Counted from the first letter of the stretch, positions 1 to 9,508 are shown. The stretch: DNA of 64,000 bases from an uncultured Verrucomicrobiota bacterium (GCA_902589825.1 CACIUL010000004.1:42152-106151), one strand, 5' to 3'. Translations and numbers: made by a program. The notes: generated by a model from the letters alone, not told the origin.

Positions 1-2360
1 CCGGCAGGTTCATCCGAGGGCATCTCGGAGAGGGCGAGCAGGGCGTCCTTGCGCACCTGTGGATCTTTATCCTTTTGCGCGGCATTCAGAATTAACGCAG
101 TCAGGGCGCCGTCACGCGGTGCAACAGAAGCGGCAGCGCGCCTGACTCCCGGGGATTTATGGGCAAGCCCGGCCTCGACAGTCTTGGCGTCAACGGCACC
201 CAGCCCGTGCAGGGTCCAAAGGGCATGGATGGCGCCGCCGGCTATTCCGATGGCATCGGGTTGCGCATCCTTGATGATTGCCTTCAGCGCAGTTGCAAAA
301 GTGGCCTTGTCGCCACTCTCGACTATCAGCCTTTGTGCATGCAGCCGCCAGAGCATGTTGTCGCTTTGCAGAGCGGCGAGTAATTGGGCGGGATTTTTTT
401 TGGAAAGGTCAAATGTTTGGCTTGGCTTGCCGCCCTTGGCCGTGAACCGGTAGATCCTGGTTCGCGAGTAGTCTCGCAACGGGGACTCAAAGGCGTTACC
501 CTTGCCCCTCTTGGCATCAAATCCGCCCCGTCCCCTGTTTGGAGTCGGGTTATGCTGGATGAGAAAACTGTACCAGTCGCTCATCCAGATGGCCCCGTCA
601 GGACCGACCTCGGAATAGATCGGGGAGAACCACTCGTCAGCGGAGGCGACCAGGTTCCAGCCGTTCTCGGCAACAAAATGGGATCCTTCCGGCCTGATCT
701 GTGCCCTGTAGACAAGGTTGCCGGTTGGCGCGTTTACCAGTGCCGTGCTGTTCCACCATTCACGCGGGAAACTGCGTGCGGTATAGAGATGATGGCCTGC
801 GGCTGCGGTGAACCCGCCAAACACGTCCACCTGCCGGTAATTGGGCGTGATAGGGAAAAACTTCTTGTTGGAATCAATGCCGGGCAATGAGCCGGGCTGG
901 TCCAGGCCCTCAAAGCGATCATAGTGGGTCCTTGCAATCGGCATGTAGACACTGGACTGGTTGTTGGCCGTGGAAATGAAGACGTCATTGTTCTCGGAGA
1001 AGCCAAGTCCCCAGGTGTTGTTTGAGGTGCGTCCAAGGTATTCAAGCTCTGAGCCATCGGGCCTGAACCGGTAGACGCCCTGGCCGAAACGGTGCTGTTT
1101 ATCGCCAACCTTGCCGTTGAAGCCGGCATAACCCATGACTCCCCAAATCCAGTTGTCGAAACCGTATTTCAGGTTGGAGGGCCCGGCATGGGTATCCCCG
1201 GTGCTCCATCCTGAGAAGAGGATTTCCCTCACGTCAGCCCGGTCGTCGCCATCGGTGTCCTTGAGGAAGAGGAAGTGCGGGGCCATCTGCACGATGACGC
1301 CTCCCCTGGCAAAGCACATGCCGGTCGGGATGGAGAGCTTGTCGGCGAAAAGGATGGCCTTGTCCGCCTTGCCGTCGCCGTTGGTGTCCTCAAGGATCCT
1401 TATGCGATCCTTGCCGAGCTCAGCCGGCTTGAGTTCGTTCGGGTAATCACGGGTCTCGATGACCCATGCCCGGCCACGCTCATCCCAGTCAATCTCGATA
1501 ACACTGTAGAGCCCCAGCTCCTCGGAGGCGAAGAGAGAGATATCGATCCCGCTGGCAACCTGAGTATGTTTAAGTGACTGCTCGGCAGTGAGTGGCTTGT
1601 GGACCTTGATTGGTTCAGGACGCCGCTCATAGTTGGGCACAAGGTCTCCGTCGCGCCTGACCAGTTCCGGGAGCTTGGTCGCGAGGAACTGCTTGCTGTT
1701 TTTTTCGCCGATTGCCCACAGTAGCCCCCGGTAGACAAGGTCATGAAATCCGGGGTTGCCCCAGGTTCTCTGGTCATGCCCGTAAGCGGTGTAAAAGACA
1801 CGCCCCTTTCCGGGTTCCCTGGTCCAGGTCCATGGCTCTCCTTCCCTTGTCTGCAGGATGTTACGGTCATTGGTGCCCTTATGGTGGACGTAGGTTTCAT
1901 CCCAGGTCTCAAATCCCTTGAAGCCCCGCATGACCGGGTGAGAGGGTTGCTCAATCTTTGTGGTGAAAGTGCCGGTTCCGTGGGATTTAAACTGGGCGCC
2001 GACCAGCTTGATATATTGCGCGGAGTTGAGGAAGCAATACGAGGCGCAATGGATTGGCAGGAAAGCGCCTCCGCCGTAGACATAGTCGAGCAGGCCTTTT
2101 TCCTGTTCCTTTGTGATCCTGCCGATATTGGCAAAGATCATCAGTGCGTCGTATTTCTCCAGTGTCCCGTCATGCAGGCATTCCGGGTTCGAGGTGTAGG
2201 TGAAGTTGATCCCCCTTGGGCCAAGGCCCTGCATGATTTGCGGAATTCTTTCCGAGGGCCTGTGATGCCCGTTGTCACCAAGGAAGAGCACCTCAAGGCG
2301 TCCGGCCTGCGCGATGCTGGTAAAGGCGATGAAGGCGGTGAGCCAAGATAGGATTTTCAT
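1..2360 (-). CDS. ThuA-like plus PVC-type membrane-bound dehydrogenase, 3' end outside window
   Basis: The reading frame is open from an ATG at 2360 leftwards through base 1 (786 codons seen), so the C-terminus is missing. Residues 1-19 form a signal peptide (cleavage near AQA-G). Residues about 22-235 look like a ThuA/glutamine-amidotransferase-like domain (LFLGDNGHH near the start, GGGAFLPIHCA, then YGHDQRTWGNPGF). Residues about 270-640 resemble the PVC-type dehydrogenase beta-propeller (IDWDERGRAWVIETRDYP, DTNGDGKAD, WGVMGYAGFNG). From about 650 on, HEAT-like helices begin. In this family a C-terminal c-type haem domain often follows; it would lie outside the window. The role is probably periplasmic oxidation of a sugar or glycan. 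It starts 5 bp after the Gfo/Idh gene, so the two form an operon. Confidence 0.85.
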   Translation of the reverse strand, partial: MKILSWLTAFIAFTSIAQAGRLEVLFLGDNGHHRPSERIPQIMQGLGPRGINFTYTSNPECLHDGTLEKYDALMIFANIGRITKEQEKGLLDYVYGGGAFLPIHCASYCFLNSAQYIKLVGAQFKSHGTGTFTTKIEQPSHPVMRGFKGFETWDETYVHHKGTNDRNILQTREGEPWTWTREPGKGRVFYTAYGHDQRTWGNPGFHDLVYRGLLWAIGEKNSKQFLATKLPELVRRDGDLVPNYERRPEPIKVHKPLTAEQSLKHTQVASGIDISLFASEELGLYSVIEIDWDERGRAWVIETRDYPNELKPAELGKDRIRILEDTNGDGKADKAILFADKLSIPTGMCFARGGVIVQMAPHFLFLKDTDGDDRADVREILFSGWSTGDTHAGPSNLKYGFDNWIWGVMGYAGFNGKVGDKQHRFGQGVYRFRPDGSELEYLGRTSNNTWGLGFSENNDVFISTANNQSSVYMPIARTHYDRFEGLDQPGSLPGIDSNKKFFPITPNYRQVDVFGGFTAAAGHHLYTARSFPREWWNSTALVNAPTGNLVYRAQIRPEGSHFVAENGWNLVASADEWFSPIYSEVGPDGAIWMSDWYSFLIQHNPTPNRGRGGFDAKRGKGNAFESPLRDYSRTRIYRFTAKGGKPSQTFDLSKKNPAQLLAALQSDNMLWRLHAQRLIVESGDKATFATALKAIIKDAQPDAIGIAGGAIHALWTLHGLGAVDAKTVEAGLAHKSPGVRRAAASVAPRDGALTALILNAAQKDKDPQVRKDALLALSEMPSDEPA

Positions 2361-2365
2361 CAGAA

Positions 2366-3496
2366 TCAGGAAAGGCTGAAGCCCGGCAGTTTTTTCAGTT
2401 CACCGCCGGCGAGGGCACTTTCGTGGGCAATGATCCCGGTGCACGTCCAGTTGGCGGATTGGACTGCATTGGGGAAGGGGTCCCTGTCTTCTGCAAGGGC
2501 AGTGAGGAATTCATGGACAAGGTGCGGATGCGATCCTCCATGTCCTGCGCCCTGGGTAAAGCTGAGGTGTTCCTCGCCATCATCCCCGCCGTAGACGCCA
2601 CCAGTGGTAAACGGTGCAATTTCCTCAGGCAAGAGGTGTGCATAGTCAGGGCATTCGACTTTCTCGGGAATTTCAGGTTCCGGTTTCTTGGCCGTGTGCA
2701 GGATCAGCGGTTCACCCTCGATCAGCGGCCATTCCATTGCTTTCTTGTCGCCGTAAACCTCGAAACTTTCCCTGTATTGCCTGGCAACATCAAACAGTGA
2801 ACGATAGATATAGGCGCTGAGATCCGAGTCCTTGAACCGGATGTGCGTGGATTCCACGGCAAAGGGTGAGTTGTAGCACTCATGCATTTCCTCACGAATG
2901 GTTCCTGATGGGAAACAGGAGACATATTCGGCTTCTCCTTTGGTGAGACCTAATACTGGACCAACACAATGAGTGGCGTAATGCATGGGCGGGAGTCCCG
3001 GCCAGTATCCCGGCCATCCATCCATGTCCTGCTGGTGGCTGGCTTTTAGGAACTGGATTTTACCGAGTTCGCCCTTCTCATACATCTCCTTGGCAAAGAG
3101 GAATTCCCGGGCATACACGACGGTTTCCATCATCATGTATTTCAACCCGGTTTCCTTGCACAGGTTGACGATTGTCTCACAGTCTTCGACCGAGGTTGCC
3201 ATCGGGACCGTGCAGGCGACATGCTTTCCGGCCTTGAGGGCCGCGATGGACTGTTCGGCATGGTTGGGGATCGGAGTATTGATGTGGACGAAGTCAACGT
3301 CCGGATCTGCCAACACGTCTTCATAGTCCTGATAGCGGGTCTGAATCCCGTATTTGTCACCTATTTCATTCAGCGCGGCTTCCGTCCTCTGGCAGATGGC
3401 GTACATGTTTGCCTGGGGATGGCGTTGGTAGATGGGAATGAACTCGGCGCCGAAGCCAAGCCCAATGATTGCAACGTTGTATTTCTTGTCGTTCAT
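2366..3496 (-). CDS. Gfo/Idh/MocA-family oxidoreductase
   Basis: A 376-residue NAD(P)-dependent oxidoreductase. The N-terminal Rossmann motif is VAIIGLGFGAEF (residues about 8-19), and the hallmark EKP-type position appears as GKHVACTVPMA (about residue 90-100), so the usual Lys-Pro pair is altered to Thr-Val-Pro. The C-terminal half contains the family's substrate and dimer sheet, with MHYATHCVGP carrying the likely catalytic histidine. There is no signal peptide, so it is probably cytoplasmic. Members act on sugars, inositols and related polyols; the substrate cannot be named from sequence. It is the first gene of a two-gene operon with the ThuA/dehydrogenase gene, which supports a role in sugar catabolism. 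Confidence 0.88.
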   Translation of the reverse strand: MNDKKYNVAIIGLGFGAEFIPIYQRHPQANMYAICQRTEAALNEIGDKYGIQTRYQDYEDVLADPDVDFVHINTPIPNHAEQSIAALKAGKHVACTVPMATSVEDCETIVNLCKETGLKYMMMETVVYAREFLFAKEMYEKGELGKIQFLKASHQQDMDGWPGYWPGLPPMHYATHCVGPVLGLTKGEAEYVSCFPSGTIREEMHECYNSPFAVESTHIRFKDSDLSAYIYRSLFDVARQYRESFEVYGDKKAMEWPLIEGEPLILHTAKKPEPEIPEKVECPDYAHLLPEEIAPFTTGGVYGGDDGEEHLSFTQGAGHGGSHPHLVHEFLTALAEDRDPFPNAVQSANWTCTGIIAHESALAGGELKKLPGFSLS

Positions 3497-3518
3497 GATC
3501 TTTTAAAAAGGAGCGTTA

Positions 3519-3546
3519 ATGATACCGTTTTCCCGCTCTTTGTCGA
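3519..3546 (-). promoter_or_regulatory. Putative sigma-70 promoter for the Gfo/Idh operon
   Basis: Read on the minus strand, a -35 box TCGACA (3546-3541) and a -10 box TATCAT (3524-3519) are separated by 16 bp. Each box matches the consensus at 5 of 6 positions. The predicted transcription start is near 3512, giving a leader of about 16 nt before the ATG at 3496, with no clear Shine-Dalgarno. The -10 is part of a 12-mer that also occurs upstream of the sulfatase gene. Confidence 0.45.
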
Positions 3547-3661
3547 TAGCCGGATGACGGTGAGTGAAGGCGAGTGCAGGGGAGACCTTGTATTTGCACG
3601 GCACAATCACGCAATTCAACTTGCCCATGTTACTGTTCTGGCTGTAGCCTGAGCATAAGGT

Positions 3662-5047
3662 ATGCTTTCAGTGGGCCACAGCGGAATTCAGGGCAGGCGC
3701 AGTTTCCTGCGTGTGGGAGGGCTCGGGTGCCTTAGCCTGGCTGACATGCTTGCCTGGAAAGCGAAGGCTGCCGAGGCCGGGTTGCCGGTAAAGGATAAAT
3801 CCGTGGTTTTTCTCTTCATGCATGGGGGGCCGCCACAGACCGAGACTTTTGATCCAAAGATGGATGCACCGGATGGTGTCCGCAGTGCCATCGGCGAGGT
3901 GAAGACAAACATTCCCGGGGTGACTTTCGGCTCAACGCTCAAGAAGCTGGCTGCACAGGCTGACAAGATGGCTGTGGTCCGTTCTTTTGTTACCGGCAAT
4001 GGCAACCATGATATCAAGCCGATTGTCGGCAAGGACTCCCTGGGCGCAAATCTGGGTTCACTTTATTCCCGCGTTGCCGGCGGCAACCGTTTTGATACCG
4101 GTATGCCGACCAATATCGCGCTCTTTCCTCGTGCCGTTGTTCCCGGGGCACAGGAACGGGTGAAGCAATTCGGGGATTTTATTGCTACCGGGCCGCTGGG
4201 CCGCGCCTGTGCTCCTTTTGTTCCCGGGGGAAGTGGTCAGTTGCAGCGTGACATGACGCTGGCGATGCCGCAGGGTCGGCTGGATGATCGGCGGCGCCTT
4301 CTCTCGAGTGTGGATTCACTCAGGCGTGAGGTGGATGCCAGTGGTTCTATTGAGGGATTGAGCGGGTTTCAGCAGCAGGCCTTCGACACGATCCTTGGTG
4401 GTGTTGCCGATGCCTTTGACCTTTCGCGTGAGGATCCCCGCACTGTTGAGCGTTATGACACCGCGCCACTGGTGCCCTATTCGTCAATTCGCAGGGTCTG
4501 GAATAATCACAAGAATTACAGGGACCACGTCAATTCACTCGGCAAGTTGATGCTGATGGCCCGCCGGCTGGTGGAGCGGGGGTGCGGGTTTGTCACCGTG
4601 ACGACAAACTTTGTCTGGGATTTCCACGCTGACCAGAACAATGCCACGGTGCAGGAGGGAATGCACTATGTCGGGTTGCCTTTTGACCATGCCGTTTCCG
4701 CCTTTATTGAGGATGTGCATGCGCGTGGGCTGAGTGATAAAGTTTTGCTGGTGTGCTGTGGGGAAATGGGTCGCAATCCAAAGATCAATGCCAAGGGAGG
4801 AAGGGATCACTGGGGCAAGATTGCGCCCCTGATGCTTTCCGGAGGAGGGCTTAAAATGGGACAGGTCATCGGTGAATCTACCCGTGATGGCGGTGAACCA
4901 AACAGCGAGGCTGTGACTTCCTCTCACTTGCTGGGAACCATTATGCACACGCTCCTGGACATCGGCCAGGTGCGCCTGATGGAAAACCTTTCAAGGGAAG
5001 TAAAGTCCCTTATTTCAGGATCCGAACCCATCAGGAACCTGGTGTGA
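3662..5047 (+). CDS. DUF1501 family exported protein (sulfatase-like fold)
   Basis: A 461-residue protein with a twin-arginine type leader (RRSFLRVGGLG, residues 12-22), so it is probably folded in the cytoplasm and exported by Tat. The body is DUF1501: FLFMHGGPPQTETFDPK (about residues 50-66), the QERVKQFGDF region, and a C-terminal CCGEMGRNPKIN followed by GRDHWGKIAPLMLSGGG. DUF1501 proteins belong to the alkaline-phosphatase/sulfatase superfamily and are abundant in Planctomycetes and Verrucomicrobia; their biochemical activity is not settled. They usually sit next to DUF1549/DUF1553 cytochrome genes, but this copy stands alone, and a second copy at 15337 has that partner. It is divergent from the Gfo/Idh operon. 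Confidence 0.88.
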   Translation: MLSVGHSGIQGRRSFLRVGGLGCLSLADMLAWKAKAAEAGLPVKDKSVVFLFMHGGPPQTETFDPKMDAPDGVRSAIGEVKTNIPGVTFGSTLKKLAAQADKMAVVRSFVTGNGNHDIKPIVGKDSLGANLGSLYSRVAGGNRFDTGMPTNIALFPRAVVPGAQERVKQFGDFIATGPLGRACAPFVPGGSGQLQRDMTLAMPQGRLDDRRRLLSSVDSLRREVDASGSIEGLSGFQQQAFDTILGGVADAFDLSREDPRTVERYDTAPLVPYSSIRRVWNNHKNYRDHVNSLGKLMLMARRLVERGCGFVTVTTNFVWDFHADQNNATVQEGMHYVGLPFDHAVSAFIEDVHARGLSDKVLLVCCGEMGRNPKINAKGGRDHWGKIAPLMLSGGGLKMGQVIGESTRDGGEPNSEAVTSSHLLGTIMHTLLDIGQVRLMENLSREVKSLISGSEPIRNLV

Positions 5048-5266
5048 TGTCCTGAAAGGGTTGCCTTTTTCATTGAGGCAGGGCATGGGATTGGGCCGGT
5101 TGATCCACAGAGCAACTTACCTCGTCCTTATATCGGCCATAATGTGTGTTAGCGATTTATTTTTTGGGTGATAAGTAATCAATTGGGTGTATTACTTTAC
5201 CGCATTAATCAACGAAGGGCAGATGTTGCCTTTCTGAATCCTCAACACGACTTAAAACAAATAATC

Positions 5267-5605
5267 ATGAAAAAGAACATTTTTGCAATATTGGCAACAT
5301 GCGGAGTGATGACTGGCGTTGCCGCCAATCTCGCCACCGCGGCTGAAGAAGAGAAGAAGGCCAAGAAGAAGCCGGATCCGGCTGCGCGTTTTGCCAAGCT
5401 GGATAAGGATAGCGATGGCAAATTATCAGCCGAGGAACTCAAGGCTGGCTTCAAGAAGAAGCCTGAGATGGCGGAGAAAATCCTTAAGGCCAAAGACAAG
5501 AACAAGGACGGCAGCCTCAGTAAAGAGGAGTTTGTAGCCAAGCGTACCCCGAAGAAGAAGGGTGATGCTGCCAAGAAGCCTGCCAAGAAGAAAGACGATT
5601 CTTAA
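5267..5605 (+). CDS. Exported EF-hand protein with lysine-rich tail
   Basis: A small secreted calcium-binding protein of 112 residues. The ATG at 5267 is chosen because it is followed directly by a signal peptide (MKKNIFAILATCGVM, cleavage near TAA or ATA-A). Two 12-residue EF-hand loops are visible: DKDSDGKLSAEE (about residue 46) and DKNKDGSLSKEE (about residue 79), both with Asp at positions 1 and 5 and the invariant Gly at 6. The last 20 residues are almost all Lys, Ala, Pro and Asp. Such small EF-hand proteins are common in Planctomycetes and Verrucomicrobia, and their partners are unknown. It ends just before a strong terminator. Confidence 0.8.
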   Translation: MKKNIFAILATCGVMTGVAANLATAAEEEKKAKKKPDPAARFAKLDKDSDGKLSAEELKAGFKKKPEMAEKILKAKDKNKDGSLSKEEFVAKRTPKKKGDAAKKPAKKKDDS

Positions 5606-5645
5606 ACCCTTTCATTTGGTTTACTGGTTAAAACAGTAAAAATGC

Positions 5646-5681
5646 ATTGCCTCGCAGGATCTCCTGCGGGGCAATTTTTTT
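5646..5681 (+). terminator. Rho-independent terminator after the EF-hand gene
   Basis: A 14-bp stem (attgcctcgcagga with tcctgcggggcaat, one G-T pair) is followed directly by a run of seven T. It lies 40 bp after the EF-hand stop codon and before the convergent cytochrome gene. Because the other side is not A-rich, it should act mainly on the plus strand. Confidence 0.85.
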
Positions 5682-5696
5682 GTCACCAGACTTCGT

Positions 5697-8600
5697 TCAG
5701 CGCATTCGAACGATCCTGTAGAAGCGCCGGGAATTTGATGTCGAGTTCTCCTGCCATTGCAGGGGCTCGCTTTCCACGTCGGCAACAAAATGACCGTCCG
5801 CTGCGTCCTGCCAGCTGGTCAGGTCGCTGGTGAACTGCACCTGGTATTCGCCGAGAGGGGCTCCCGGCCAGGTTAGCGTTAATGGCATGGCGCCGGTGAA
5901 TTTCACATGCAGGGGGACTTCCACGGCAAGGTTGTCTGCGGGATTGGTTCCTGCAGCAAGTTCATCCGAGTTGATGATGCCATCGCCATCGAAGTCGTTC
6001 ATGCCGTCAGGAATGCCATCAGGTATTGTTGAACCGTTATTGCCTGTGCTGTCTGTGCTGTCCGGACGAAAAGGATTCTGCAGGCCGCTGATATTGGGGG
6101 AAAAGTCACGAATTTCATCGAAGTTGCCAATGCCGTCCCGGTCCCGGTCAATGCCGATGCGCTCACCACAGGACCGGGGGACACAGGTGAATGTGATCGG
6201 GTTCTCCACAGAGGCCTGCATGAGGAGCTGCGTGGTGGACTGCCGGGTATTGCCCGAGTCGGTACCAAACCGGTCATTGCCAAGGTAGAGCCAGCCACGC
6301 TGGCTGCCTGCCACTGTGGCATGAGCAACGAGTTGCACCTTTCCTGCATTGCCCAGGGAAAGGAATGCCTGCAGTCTCGGCGTTGATTGCTGCGAAACCA
6401 GGGTCAGTTGTTGCCCTGTTGCCGCATGGGCATCTTGACTGGAAGTGCCCGGTGGCTCAAACCCGTCAGGATCGCCCGGGAAGTCCGATCCGCTGAATGC
6501 CAGTATCAGGGCGACCATGTCGGCAATCTCCTGGTTGTTTTCAGGCTCAAATGCACTTGCAGAGAAAAAGCGTGAAAGTCCGTCAATGCTGCCATCATGC
6601 AGGAAGCCGAAGCCTGACCTGCTTCGCCGTGATGTCATGTCAAAGCCCATCTTGTCATAAGCTGTGCGGGTCTGCGGAATCTTGAACGCCCGTTGGCTGG
6701 AACCGTCCACTGAGACCAGCGCATGGTGAGCTTCCCCGTTAGGGCCTGCGGGAATAGGTAAAAAATTAATGAAGTCCAGCGACGTGTTGCTGCCCAATCC
6801 GGTGGGTAGTGTGTGGCAGGTGACACAGGCAAAATTGCCCCTGTCGATACCACGATCAAATGGACGGTAGACATCCTCCAGGGCACGCAGCGCATTACCA
6901 TTGGGCAAAGGGCGGCCGGCCTGGCCGAAGCGGCCGCCTGTCACATGACCCGGTAGCGGCAGGTTTGTTGGCAGCGTGTTGTCGAGGTTGCGGAAAGGAT
7001 TTGGCGGAATGGTTATCGTCGCGAGGTAATCCTCAAATTCCTGCATTTCCAGGGAGTTAAGGCGCGTGTCATCGCCGAGCAGGGTTTCAAATGTGTCATT
7101 AAATGCCTCGATACCATCCCTGTCCCCGCGCCAGTGGTGTGGTTCCTTGCCGATAATATCCTGCATGGTCTGGGTTGTCATCGGGCCTTTCATCGGGTGA
7201 AAATTGGTAAACCCGGACCCGAGGCCGGGAAATCCCGCACCAAGGTTGTGCCTGCCCGCTTCAATGGCGATCATGCTTCCGGCAGGGTCACCGAGGTCCC
7301 ATGCCAGCCGGTCCGTGCGCGCATCCACGTGGCATGAGGCGCACGAGACATGGCCAAGGCCGGATGTCCTGTGGGTGTCATAGAAATGCCGCCTGCCGGT
7401 GCGGATGTTTTGCGGGGTGGGATCAAAGAATGCCACCCGGGTCGTCTCACTGAGTGACTCCATGTCAATAATGGAAAGCGTGCTTTCAAAGCGGTTTAAA
7501 ACGTAGAGCTTGTTGCGCTGGTTGTCCGCCACGATCCCGGTGGGACCTTCACCCACCTCGATGACGCTTACGCCTGCCGACCGCTGGCCGGCCGCATTAA
7601 TAACAATGACATTGTTAGACCCCATGCCGGTTACATAAGCGAGGCTGCCTTCCGCATTCCACGTGATGCCACGCGGATCACCAATGGATTGTTCCCGATT
7701 CATGGCGGTGGTGGTATGGCTTTCGTAATCCAGGTGCGGGTTGAGGTCCCCGGTCAGGTTTTCCAGTGTGGTGGGGTTGGTAATTCCGTACATGACACGC
7801 ACGAAGATCCCGTTGAGATTCGGTTCAAAGCGCACTTCATTGAGAGCATCGGTGCCAACAGTGAGTAATTCCCCGCTTACAGGATTCACCCCGGTTGCCA
7901 TGCAGATGTTCATCAGTCCTGTCGCGTAGCTCACGGCGCCACTCCGGGTGTCAATGGCAGCCAGGTCATTATCAATCAAGTCCCAGCCCGGAATGCGGCC
8001 GGAAAGAGAGGCAAGTGGACCGCCGACCATGTCCGACCAGTCGGCATTGTTGTCATCACGCCATGTTCCCTGCAGGTTTTTTTTAACGATAAGGCCAACG
8101 GGTGGGGCACCGGGATTGCCGCGTTTTTGCCGGGGCTGGAAGGCATTTCCGTTATTGGGTGGGGGATTGATACCCCCATAGGGGCTGCGGGCATCCGAAA
8201 CCGCATTGGGCGGAAAATTGATCACGTCATCGCCGCTGCCCCCGGCGATGATGGTAGAGCGGTTACCCGATTCAAAGATGGTAACATACACCCGGTCTCC
8301 CCCGGGGCTTGTGCAAAGTGCCCGGGGGTCCTCGCCCTCGATGGGGATACGCAGGGGCGGGGCAGTGATGTCATCGGGATTGAAGACGAGGACGGTATCA
8401 CTTTGCGAGCAGGATATGTAGGCGCGTTTCGGGTTGCCGGCAAAGACCACGTCTGCCGGCTCGTCATCAGTCTGGAGGGTTGCCCTGACAAGACGGCTCC
8501 TGAGGTCGATGATGCTGATGGAATCTGAAAGCTGGTTGACCACCCAGACCTCTTGGTTTGTGCGGTAGGCGAGACTGACCGGGTCCATGCCCACGGTGAT

Positions 8601-8807
8601 TGTCCCTGAGGGTTGCGGATAGCTGCCGCTCAAGTCAAAGAGCTCCACGCGTTGATCTGCCGTATTGCAAACGGCCAGAGTGTCGTGGTCTGGGCTGATG
8701 GCTACCGGCCTGACCTGTGGAGTCTCGAAATTAACAAAGTCTGCGTGGGCAGGCAAAATGCCGGCCACTACCAGTAGGAGTGGCAATAGTCTAGTGATGG
8801 GGGGCAC
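5697..8807 (-). CDS. Exported YVTN beta-propeller / di-haem cytochrome protein with Ca-binding repeats
   Basis: A 1036-residue protein with a GTG start and a signal peptide (residues about 1-22, ending PAHA). Residues about 25-480 form a YVTN/NHL-like beta-propeller (TADQRVELFDL, EVWVVNQLSDSISIID, KLYVLNRFESTLSIID). Two c-type haem motifs follow, CASCH near residue 487 and CVTCH near 659, in a region like cytochrome c peroxidase/MauG-type proteins. Residues about 890-960 hold aspartate-rich thrombospondin-3-like repeats (DRDRDGIGNFDE, DFDGDGIINSDE). The C-terminus has a SDLTSW...RRFYRIV pattern shared with the LRR protein at 47495. It is probably periplasmic or surface electron transfer; the substrate is unknown. 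The start codon choice is uncertain. Confidence 0.85.
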   Translation of the reverse strand: MPPITRLLPLLLVVAGILPAHADFVNFETPQVRPVAISPDHDTLAVCNTADQRVELFDLSGSYPQPSGTITVGMDPVSLAYRTNQEVWVVNQLSDSISIIDLRSRLVRATLQTDDEPADVVFAGNPKRAYISCSQSDTVLVFNPDDITAPPLRIPIEGEDPRALCTSPGGDRVYVTIFESGNRSTIIAGGSGDDVINFPPNAVSDARSPYGGINPPPNNGNAFQPRQKRGNPGAPPVGLIVKKNLQGTWRDDNNADWSDMVGGPLASLSGRIPGWDLIDNDLAAIDTRSGAVSYATGLMNICMATGVNPVSGELLTVGTDALNEVRFEPNLNGIFVRVMYGITNPTTLENLTGDLNPHLDYESHTTTAMNREQSIGDPRGITWNAEGSLAYVTGMGSNNVIVINAAGQRSAGVSVIEVGEGPTGIVADNQRNKLYVLNRFESTLSIIDMESLSETTRVAFFDPTPQNIRTGRRHFYDTHRTSGLGHVSCASCHVDARTDRLAWDLGDPAGSMIAIEAGRHNLGAGFPGLGSGFTNFHPMKGPMTTQTMQDIIGKEPHHWRGDRDGIEAFNDTFETLLGDDTRLNSLEMQEFEDYLATITIPPNPFRNLDNTLPTNLPLPGHVTGGRFGQAGRPLPNGNALRALEDVYRPFDRGIDRGNFACVTCHTLPTGLGSNTSLDFINFLPIPAGPNGEAHHALVSVDGSSQRAFKIPQTRTAYDKMGFDMTSRRSRSGFGFLHDGSIDGLSRFFSASAFEPENNQEIADMVALILAFSGSDFPGDPDGFEPPGTSSQDAHAATGQQLTLVSQQSTPRLQAFLSLGNAGKVQLVAHATVAGSQRGWLYLGNDRFGTDSGNTRQSTTQLLMQASVENPITFTCVPRSCGERIGIDRDRDGIGNFDEIRDFSPNISGLQNPFRPDSTDSTGNNGSTIPDGIPDGMNDFDGDGIINSDELAAGTNPADNLAVEVPLHVKFTGAMPLTLTWPGAPLGEYQVQFTSDLTSWQDAADGHFVADVESEPLQWQENSTSNSRRFYRIVRMR

Positions 8808-8929
8808 TGCTGGTAATATATACCAATGCCCTGCCCGCGTGCAAATAGATCGGTGTGATTTCAGGAAAACAGGTTACGGATGTGCTGGACATCACTACAT
8901 CCATGCTAATGTATCTAACTTTAAAGCTC

Positions 8930-9433
8930 ATGGTATCCCCACGGCAGAACGTCTTGCCCCCTAACCGATTGTTTCGGGAACTTGAATCCGGCAGGATGTC
9001 GCGGCAGGATTTTCATGCGGCAATGGCGGTTCACGCCCAGGAGTTGATCACCGAGATGGAGGAGCAGCGGCGTAATCCCCTGGCTGCGTTTTCCGAGTTC
9101 ATTCGCAACAGGAGGAGTGCCAGGAAACTTGCCCGCAGGCACGGCGAAGCAGTGGTGCGGGAGGTTTTCGTGACACTGTCCGAGGTTGATGATTTTGCGC
9201 CGGCAAGCCTGCTCTGGAATGCCGGGCACAGGCACGTGCCCCTCTACTGTTTTTTGCGGATGAGGCACCGGCCTCTATTCAAGGTTATCACCATGGAGTC
9301 CAGCCTGGTAAGGGTTGATCTTACTGTTGAATACCAGTTCGGAGCTGCCCGTTGCCCGACTCGTGAAATGTTCATTCTCAAGCGGGACCCTGCCGGGGAC
9401 ATGAGGGTCGAATCCCGTAAGGGGGTGCGTTAG
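8930..9433 (+). CDS. Conserved hypothetical protein, Arg-rich
   Basis: I do not recognise a named family. The frame is open from a GTG at 8855, with ATGs at 8903, 8909 and 8930. The 8930 start (167 residues, MVSPRQNVLPPNRLFRELESG) is preferred because the sequence becomes protein-like there. The N-terminal half is helical and basic (FIRNRRSARKLARRHG), and the C-terminal half contains short beta-strands. There is no signal peptide or membrane segment. It diverges from the cytochrome gene and ends before a bidirectional terminator, so it is probably a single-gene unit. Confidence 0.6.
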   Translation: MVSPRQNVLPPNRLFRELESGRMSRQDFHAAMAVHAQELITEMEEQRRNPLAAFSEFIRNRRSARKLARRHGEAVVREVFVTLSEVDDFAPASLLWNAGHRHVPLYCFLRMRHRPLFKVITMESSLVRVDLTVEYQFGAARCPTREMFILKRDPAGDMRVESRKGVR

Positions 9434-9450
9434 GCTGAAAACTGTGCAAA

Positions 9451-9485
9451 AAAATACCGCCTGTTTTGCACAGGCGGTATTTTTA
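9451..9485. terminator. Bidirectional Rho-independent terminator
   Basis: A perfect 11-bp stem (ataccgcctgt at 9454-9464 with acaggcggtat at 9470-9480) has a 5-nt loop and is flanked by an A-run on the left and a T-run on the right. It lies between two convergent genes (ending at 9433 and 9509), so it can serve both. Confidence 0.88.
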
Positions 9486-9508
9486 AGAGAAAACTTTAAA
9501 GTTGGGCG

